From Alistipes sp. (GTDB taxonomy: Bacteria > Bacteroidota > Bacteroidia > Bacteroidales > Rikenellaceae): a stretch of 10,101 nucleotides of DNA. Of the stretch, positions 5,414-10,101 are shown one piece after another (the stretch's first letter is position 1; every line of letters starts with the position of its first letter). The notes under the pieces are model-generated. The model made no database searches. It saw nothing but the letters and a program-made list of their open reading frames with translations, and was not told where the DNA came from. Location of the stretch: positions 1 through 10,101 of the forward strand of contig JAIDKM010000094.1 of the NCBI GenBank assembly GCA_029051915.1, given 5' to 3'. A program made the translations under genes and the position numbers.

Positions 5414-6622
5414 TTATTGCTCGACTCCTTTGGCTTCGAGCGCCTTGTCTACTTCGATGATGAAGTCCGAGAGGACGTTCATGTAGTTGATGAAGGCATC
5501 GTAGGCCGAATCGTAGGGATTGAAGTAGGAGTGTACGTCGCCGTCCGAGAGCCATTTGGTCGCCATGTAGTAGAAGTGATCCGAAGTCTGGAGGAAGTTC
5601 CATACATAGTCGAAATCGGGATTGCCCAGTCGGGCGATCTTCTCCTTCAGGGCATAGAGTTTCGAGAAGGCTTCGTTCTGCAGTTCGTTGCCGAGCCAGG
5701 CCGTTACGTCGCGCTCCTCGTCGGCCCACGACATGGTGTGCGGGCAGTGGAGCACCGAGACGGGCTGGTACTTCGTAGCGGCTTCGCTCACGGTGGCGAA
5801 CTCCAGGTCGCCCGTCGCCAGCAGGGCCTCGGGCAGGGCCTTCATGAATTCGAAGATGCCTGTGTCGGCAGTCTGGTGTTCGCCGAAAGTCTCGTAGTCC
5901 ATGAAAAGATTGATGACCTCGCCCGGCGTCTCTTCGGATGCCAGCCATCCGGCGAACTTGCCGGCCGTCAGCGGCCACTGATCCCACCCGCGGTCGGAGA
6001 ACCGGAATGCGATGTCGTCCGAGAGCTTGTAATTGCGCAGCAGCAGGCGCATCCGCTGATCGATGGCGTTGGCGTAGACGAAGTTGGGCGATTTCCAGCC
6101 CAGCACATGCTTGGCGCCTTCGGCCAGCATCGTGTGGAAACCCATCTCTGCGACTGCGGCACCGATGTCGTCCGAGTAGATCAGCTCGGTGTTGCGGAAT
6201 GCCGTGGGCTGCAAGCCGAATTCGTTGCGGATCGTCTCCGTGTGGAGTTTTACCTGCTGGGCGAAGTCCTCTTTCGAGGCCAGCGAGGCCAGCGAATGGG
6301 AGTAGGTCTCGGCCAGAAACTCCACGCAGCCGGTCGCCGCCAGCTCCTTGAACGAAGCGAGTACTTCGGGAGCGAATGCCCGGAACTGTTCGATGGCCGT
6401 GCCCGTGATCGAGAACGAACAGCGGAACCGGCCCTCGTTTTCGCGGATCAGCTTGAGCAGCAGTGCGTTCATCGGCAGGTAGCACTGGCGTGCCACTTTC
6501 TGCATGATGGAGCGGTTCAGCAGGTCGTCCAGGTAGTTGTGGTCCTTGCCCATGTTGAAGAACCGGTATTTCTTCAGACGCCAGGGCTGATGTACCTGAA
6601 AATATAGGCAGACAGTTTTCAT
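5414..6622 (-). CDS. Glycoside hydrolase family 57 protein (alpha-amylase / 4-alpha-glucanotransferase type)
   Basis: A 402-residue cytoplasmic enzyme with no signal peptide, expected to hydrolyse or transfer alpha-1,4-glucan chains of internal glycogen. GH57 conserved regions appear in order: HQP near the N-terminus (YFQVHQPWRLKKYRFF, residues 7-22); GCVEFLAETYSHSLA (98-112); FRNTELIYSDDIG (142-154), whose Glu146 is the presumed nucleophile; MDYETFGEH (241-249), whose Asp242 is the presumed acid/base; and TSDHFYYM (346-353). The same frame stays open far upstream into the glycosyltransferase gene, but that part is low-complexity Arg-rich shadow. The ATG at 6622 gives the MKTVCLYFQVHQPW start typical of the family and sits 23 bases after the glycosyltransferase stop. 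It is the last gene of the operon. Hydrolase and transferase activity cannot be separated from sequence alone. Confidence 0.92.
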   Translation of the reverse strand: MKTVCLYFQVHQPWRLKKYRFFNMGKDHNYLDDLLNRSIMQKVARQCYLPMNALLLKLIRENEGRFRCSFSITGTAIEQFRAFAPEVLASFKELAATGCVEFLAETYSHSLASLASKEDFAQQVKLHTETIRNEFGLQPTAFRNTELIYSDDIGAAVAEMGFHTMLAEGAKHVLGWKSPNFVYANAIDQRMRLLLRNYKLSDDIAFRFSDRGWDQWPLTAGKFAGWLASEETPGEVINLFMDYETFGEHQTADTGIFEFMKALPEALLATGDLEFATVSEAATKYQPVSVLHCPHTMSWADEERDVTAWLGNELQNEAFSKLYALKEKIARLGNPDFDYVWNFLQTSDHFYYMATKWLSDGDVHSYFNPYDSAYDAFINYMNVLSDFIIEVDKALEAKGVEQ

Positions 6623-6645
6623 GCGGGGGTCTTTTAGGTATTGTT

Positions 6646-7959
6646 TTATTGTTTCTTGGTCTCTTCGATCACCTCTTCGTAGACGGCCTTGATCTTGGCG
6701 GCCACGTTGTTCCATTTGAGGTTGGTAACCTCCTCCAGGCCTTTCGAGGCGAACATGTCGGCCAGCGCCGGGTATTTGATGAGTCCGTACATGGCGTCGG
6801 CCATGGCGTCGACATCCCAGTAATCGACCTTGACGGCGTAGTCCAGGACTTCGGCCACGCCGCTCTGCTTGGAGATGATGACCGGTACGTTGGAGCGCAT
6901 GGCTTCGAGCGGCGAGATGCCGAACGGCTCCGAGACCGAAGGCATGACGTAGACGTCCGAGAGCTGGAACATCTTGTGTACGTCTTCGCCGCGCAGGAAG
7001 CCCGTGAAGTGGAACCGGTCGGCGATGCCGAGGCGGGCGACGCGGCGGATGACGTGGTTCATCATGTCGCCCGAACCGGCCATGACGAAACGCACGTTGG
7101 GCATGCGCTTGAGTACTTTGGCGGCCGCTTCGACGAAGTAGTCGGGGCCTTTCTGGTAGGTGATGCGGCCCAGGAACGTGATGATCTTGTCCTCGACGCC
7201 GCGTTCGGGAGCTTCGCCGGAGTTCTCGGCGAAACGGACGGCGTTGTGCATCGTTACGACGCGTTCGGCGGGGATGCCGTAGCGGTTGATGACGATGTTG
7301 CGCGTGAGGTTCGAGACGGCCATGACGCGGTCGGCGGCCTGCATGCCTGCGCGCTCGATGGCGTAGACCTGCGTGTTGACGTTTTCGCCGCTGCGGTCGT
7401 ACTCCGTGGCGTGCATGTGCACGACCAGAGGCTTGCCCGAGACGCGTTTGGCGGCGATGCCGGCGAAATAGGTGAGCCAGTCGTGGGCGTGGATGATGTC
7501 GAACTGCCCCTCCAGGTCGCGGGCGACCTGTGCGGCGACGACGGCGTAGCGGGCGACCTCCTCCATGAGGTTGGCGCCGTACTTGCCGGAGAAGGTGTAG
7601 CGCTGCTTCCATGCGTCGGTCGTCGACCAGGTTTTCTGTCCTGTCTTGACGAACCGCTCGTGGTAGTCGGCGTACTCCTCGGGCGAAATGTAAGGCACCA
7701 TGTTGGAGTCGATCCGGATGAACGACATGTTGGTCAGGATGTCGTCGGCTCCGCTTCCGGTGGCACCGTACAGTGCTTCCACTTCGCTGGCGTTCAGCAC
7801 ATGGGTGAAACGCTGATCCTCGTCGCCGTAGGCATGCGGCACCACGAACGTTACTTCGACGCCGTTGCGTGCCAGACCGCGGGTCATGCCGTAGCAGGCG
7901 GTGCCCAGGCCGCCGGCGATGTGAGGCGGAAACTCCCAGCCGAACATTAAAACTCTCAT
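6646..7959 (-). CDS. GT4-fold glycosyltransferase, probable glycogen synthase
   Basis: A 437-residue GT-B enzyme that most likely extends alpha-1,4-glucan from a nucleotide-glucose donor. The N-terminus (MRVLMFGWEFPPHIAGGLGTACYGMTRGLA) carries the GGLG donor-loop motif (16-19), like glycogen/starch synthases. HAHDWLTYFAG (157-167) is the classic acceptor-side motif. The C-terminal Rossmann domain shows GRITYQKGPDYFVEAA (264-279), AGSGDM and the EX7E element SVSEPFGISPLEAM (341-354; Glu344 and Glu352), which contacts the donor. It belongs to the GT4-like type common in Bacteroidetes glycogen loci and is shorter than enterobacterial GlgA (about 477 residues). It starts 26 bases after the debranching enzyme and ends 23 bases before GH57, so the three are almost certainly one operon. 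The donor sugar nucleotide (ADP- or UDP-glucose) cannot be determined here. Confidence 0.9.
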   Translation of the reverse strand: MRVLMFGWEFPPHIAGGLGTACYGMTRGLARNGVEVTFVVPHAYGDEDQRFTHVLNASEVEALYGATGSGADDILTNMSFIRIDSNMVPYISPEEYADYHERFVKTGQKTWSTTDAWKQRYTFSGKYGANLMEEVARYAVVAAQVARDLEGQFDIIHAHDWLTYFAGIAAKRVSGKPLVVHMHATEYDRSGENVNTQVYAIERAGMQAADRVMAVSNLTRNIVINRYGIPAERVVTMHNAVRFAENSGEAPERGVEDKIITFLGRITYQKGPDYFVEAAAKVLKRMPNVRFVMAGSGDMMNHVIRRVARLGIADRFHFTGFLRGEDVHKMFQLSDVYVMPSVSEPFGISPLEAMRSNVPVIISKQSGVAEVLDYAVKVDYWDVDAMADAMYGLIKYPALADMFASKGLEEVTNLKWNNVAAKIKAVYEEVIEETKKQ

Positions 7960-7985
7960 AGCTATCCTTTCTTTACACTAATTTC

Positions 7986-9923
7986 TTACTTTTCGCCTTT
8001 CCGCTCGCGGATCATGCGGTAGATGTTCAGCACGGCCCCGACGCTCCATGCCTGCGAAATGGCTCCGCGGTAGGTGTAGGGCGGGTCGGCGTCGTAGAGG
8101 TCGTTGATCGAACCGATGCCGTAGACCTGGATGTCCTCCTCGAACGAGGCGAGGATCTCCTCGGCCTGCGGGAGGAAGGCGTCGCCGTCGATGTCAAAGC
8201 TGGCCTGCACGTAGAACTGCAGCAGCCACGGCCATACCGATCCGTTTTTCGAGGCGAAGTCGCGTTCGGCGGGCGTGCCGTCGCAGACGCCGCGATAGTC
8301 GGGGTGGCGGGGCGTGAGCGATCGCAATCCCTTGGGTGTCAGCAGGTGCTGGCGGACGGTGCGGAGCACGTCGATCTGCGTCTCGATGTCGGGCATCTTG
8401 TAGGGCAGGCCGCAGGCGATCGCCATGTTGGGGCGGATCGTGTCGTCGGCGCCGCAGACTCCCACGCAGTCGGCCAGATAACCCTGCGGCAGTCGGAACA
8501 TTTCGTTGAACGAGGCGGCCGTACGGGCCGGCAACTCCTCCCATGCCCGGACGAACTCCATGTCGCCGTTCTCTCCGGCCAGCCGCAGAGTATAGCATAC
8601 GGCATTGTACCACAAAGCGTTGACCTCGACCTGGTAGCCGTTGCGCGGCGTTACGGCGCGACCGTCGACGACCGAGTCCATCCACGTGAGGGGCAGTTCG
8701 TCCGAGGAGGCCCAAATCAAGCCGTTCTCGTTGAGAACCGCGCGTCCCGCGATGCCGCAGCGGTAGCTTTCGAGCACCTGTTTCATGGTGTGGCCGTAGC
8801 GTTCCCAGATCGTCCGGCCGTCGAGTTTGGTTTCGAGCTGCTGGAGTGTCCAGAAGAACCACAGCGGAGCGTCGGCAGCCACGGCGGCCGATGCCGAACC
8901 GGTGAACATGCCGTCGTGCATGCTGCGAACCTGCGTGTCGAGGGCGTCGATGCAGTCCTCCTTATGATCCTGCGCCAGCGTCAGTCCCGGCAGGGCGATG
9001 AATGCCTGGCGGGCCGAAAATCCGGGCCACGGATACCCTGCGACCACTTCGGTGCGGTTGTCCGGGCGGCGGATCACGAACTGGCGTGCCGAGTGCTCCA
9101 GGCAGCTGATGAAGTCGATCTTATGGGTACGGCGGGCGATCGAAGCCTCGAATACCTCCTCGATGGTCTTGGTCGAGCCCATCTCGTCGAGCGATGCCGA
9201 GAAGATGATGCTCTCGCCTTTCTTGAGCTCGGTTTCGAAATAACCGGTGGTCAGCAGATCCTCGTGTCCCTCGTACCCGCGGGCGATGTCCTGCAGGTAC
9301 TCGAAGTTGTAGTACCAGTCGGGAGCCGGTACGAACTCCGTGCCGGGTTTGCTGGTTTGGAGATAGAGCCACGGAAATGACTCGTACAACCGGCATTTCA
9401 CGCCGTTGATCGCCGGGTAGGAATGGCCGTTGGCCTCCATGTTGGCTTTCGTGAGGGCGTGTTTGTCGCGGAAAGCGAGGAAAGGCCGCAGCCGCAACCG
9501 GGTTTCGGAATGCGCATCGACGAGCGTATAGCGGATCATCAACTGGGTGCGCTTGTGGATCCACAGCATCTCCTTTTTCAGAATCACGCCGCCGACGCGA
9601 TAGGTGATCGTCGGGGTGGGCGTGTACTGGAAGTCGGTGATGTACTTGTGGCCGCGCGGCTCGTAAACCCCCTTGAAGCGATGCAGCGCCAGGTTGAAGT
9701 GCTGGTCGTGCTGCACGATCGTCTCGTCGAGCGACGAGAGGAGCAGATAGGTGTTCTCGCTCCGGTCGATGGGAGCCACGATCAGGCCGTGGTAGCGGCG
9801 CGTATTGCAGCAGACGATGGTCGTGCTCATGTAGCCGCCGATGCGGTCGGTGGCGAGCATCTCCCGCTGGAGCGAGTACTCCAGGTTGCCCAGTTCGCTT
9901 TTATCGAAGGTTAGTGCTGACAT
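7986..9923 (-). CDS. Glycogen debranching enzyme (amylo-alpha-1,6-glucosidase, GH133-like)
   Basis: A 645-residue cytoplasmic enzyme that removes alpha-1,6-linked branches of glycogen. Residues 1-265 are the N-terminal beta-rich GDE_N domain: EYSLQREMLATDRIGGYMSTTIVCCNTRRYHGLIVA (15-50) has the hallmark NTRRYHGLLVA-like strand. Residues about 270-640 form the (alpha/alpha)6 catalytic domain. Key elements are DAPLWFFWTLQQ (351-362), GLIWASSDELPLTWMDS (401-417, with Asp416 the presumed catalytic acid), VTPRNGYQVEVNALWYNA (424-441), IRPNMAIACGLP (496-507), SVWPWLLQFY (562-571), and the end GIGSINDLYDADPPYTYRGAISQAWSVGAVL (602-632). Its length is normal for prokaryotic members of this family. It is the first complete gene of the glycogen operon. 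A 106-base AT-rich gap separates it from the preceding gene and may hold its own promoter. Confidence 0.94.
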   Translation of the reverse strand: MSALTFDKSELGNLEYSLQREMLATDRIGGYMSTTIVCCNTRRYHGLIVAPIDRSENTYLLLSSLDETIVQHDQHFNLALHRFKGVYEPRGHKYITDFQYTPTPTITYRVGGVILKKEMLWIHKRTQLMIRYTLVDAHSETRLRLRPFLAFRDKHALTKANMEANGHSYPAINGVKCRLYESFPWLYLQTSKPGTEFVPAPDWYYNFEYLQDIARGYEGHEDLLTTGYFETELKKGESIIFSASLDEMGSTKTIEEVFEASIARRTHKIDFISCLEHSARQFVIRRPDNRTEVVAGYPWPGFSARQAFIALPGLTLAQDHKEDCIDALDTQVRSMHDGMFTGSASAAVAADAPLWFFWTLQQLETKLDGRTIWERYGHTMKQVLESYRCGIAGRAVLNENGLIWASSDELPLTWMDSVVDGRAVTPRNGYQVEVNALWYNAVCYTLRLAGENGDMEFVRAWEELPARTAASFNEMFRLPQGYLADCVGVCGADDTIRPNMAIACGLPYKMPDIETQIDVLRTVRQHLLTPKGLRSLTPRHPDYRGVCDGTPAERDFASKNGSVWPWLLQFYVQASFDIDGDAFLPQAEEILASFEEDIQVYGIGSINDLYDADPPYTYRGAISQAWSVGAVLNIYRMIRERKGEK

Positions 9924-10029
9924 ATCGCTGTGGAAGGCTTTGGTTTCGTGTTATGAAGATAGCGATTTTTTCGACAACTTGTCCTTTTGTTCTGAAAAAT
10001 TTCCGTTTTAGAACTTATTTATCCGAAAA
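9924..10029 (-). promoter_or_regulatory. AT-rich leader of the debranching enzyme gene, with hairpin and possible promoter
   Basis: This gap separates the upstream stop codon from the debranching enzyme start. It contains an imperfect hairpin at 9989-10014 (GTTCT/AGAAC plus inner AAAA/TTTT, one bulged G, 7-base loop), which could be a weak terminator or operator. On the - strand a TATCTTCA at about 9955-9962 is a partial match to the TAnnTTTG element, 31 bases before the ATG; no TTG lies at the right spacing. Whether transcription restarts here is uncertain. Confidence 0.3.
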
Positions 10030-10101
10030 TTATGCCCATTTGACCAGCGCGAAGTCCATGCGGTGGGGCAGCAGATCGTTGTGGGGATAGACACGCAGCG
10101 C
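10030..10101 (-). CDS. C-terminal end of a probable alpha-glucan phosphorylase (cut by window edge)
   Basis: The last 23 codons of a gene read into the window from the right and stop with TAA at 10030-10032. The peptide is ALRVYPHNDLLPHRMDFALVKWA. The pattern R-V/I-Y/F-P-x-x-x-x-L-P-H-R-x-D-F-x-L-V-K-W matches, as I remember it, the C-terminus of the alpha-glucan family phosphorylases found in Bacteroidetes glycogen loci. Its position just before the debranching enzyme fits that role: phosphorylases shorten outer chains to limit branches that the debranching enzyme then removes. Only 23 residues are visible, so this is a recognition call, not proof. Confidence 0.5.
   Translation of the reverse strand, partial: ALRVYPHNDLLPHRMDFALVKWA

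Noticed and set aside
6270..6300. Short tandem repeat with GCGAGGCCA units
   Set aside because: Only about two copies, encoding LASLAS in the GH57 protein; consistent with ordinary coding sequence.
5288..6607. 439-codon open frame on the + strand opposite GH57
   Set aside because: It runs through the GC-rich terminator and then antisense to a gene with full GH57 motifs; no domain is recognisable.
6623..7612. A 732-codon open frame joining the GH57 gene to a long upstream extension, suggesting a fusion protein
   Set aside because: The upstream part lies within the glycosyltransferase gene in another frame, is Arg/His-rich low complexity, and has no family resemblance. The GH57 protein starts naturally at 6622.
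6649..7950. 433-codon open frame on the + strand opposite the glycosyltransferase gene
   Set aside because: It mirrors a high-GC gene codon for codon. The product is Val/Asp/Gly-rich with no recognisable domain, while the - strand frame has all GT4 motifs.
8163..8862. 222-codon alternate-frame product inside the debranching enzyme gene
   Set aside because: Arg/His-rich shadow frame of a GC-rich gene with no domain pattern; the debranching enzyme frame is unbroken and conserved.
1..10101. tRNA, rRNA, CRISPR arrays, insertion sequences and prophage features
   Set aside because: No cloverleaf-like segments, regularly spaced repeats, transposase-like frames or terminal inverted repeats were seen on reading both strands.

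Overview
The window looks like chromosomal DNA from a GC-rich member of the Bacteroidales, most likely Alistipes or a close relative. This is inferred from three things: the gene families present (a DUF3244 secreted protein, a TPR lipoprotein with a LuxR-like C-terminus, and the C39-like/thioredoxin family usually fused to VKOR), the Bacteroidetes-type -7 elements (TAnnTTTG), and the lack of strong Shine-Dalgarno sequences. There are seven complete genes and two cut by the window edges. I see no rRNA, tRNA, CRISPR array, insertion sequence or transposase.

Left part (1-1713, + strand): the 3' two thirds of a diacylglycerol/sphingosine-kinase-like lipid kinase gene, then an AraC-family transcription factor. 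The AraC gene ends only 10 bases from the end of the convergent next gene.

Middle part (1724-5273, all - strand) is a small accessory block. It holds (i) a soluble two-domain protein related to the Bacteroidetes C39-like/VKOR/thioredoxin proteins but without the membrane VKOR domain and without the first active-site cysteine; (ii) a small secreted DUF3244 protein; and (iii) a TPR lipoprotein with one transmembrane helix and a LuxR-like helix-turn-helix at its C-terminus. The last two have separate transcription signals with almost identical -10 regions (GYTATAATTTTG), which suggests shared control. The DNA between them is AT-rich, as is the central part of the TPR gene.

Right part (5359-10101, - strand) is a glycogen / alpha-glucan operon. 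It runs, in order of transcription, from the tail of a probable alpha-glucan phosphorylase, to a GH133-type glycogen debranching enzyme, a GT4-type glycogen-synthase-like glycosyltransferase and a GH57 alpha-glucan hydrolase or transferase. It closes with a strong intrinsic terminator. Together these would elongate, trim, debranch and mobilise intracellular storage glucan.

The best candidates for something new are the VKOR-less, active-site-degenerate C39/thioredoxin protein and the DUF3244-TPR pair beside it. The glycogen locus is a conventional arrangement.
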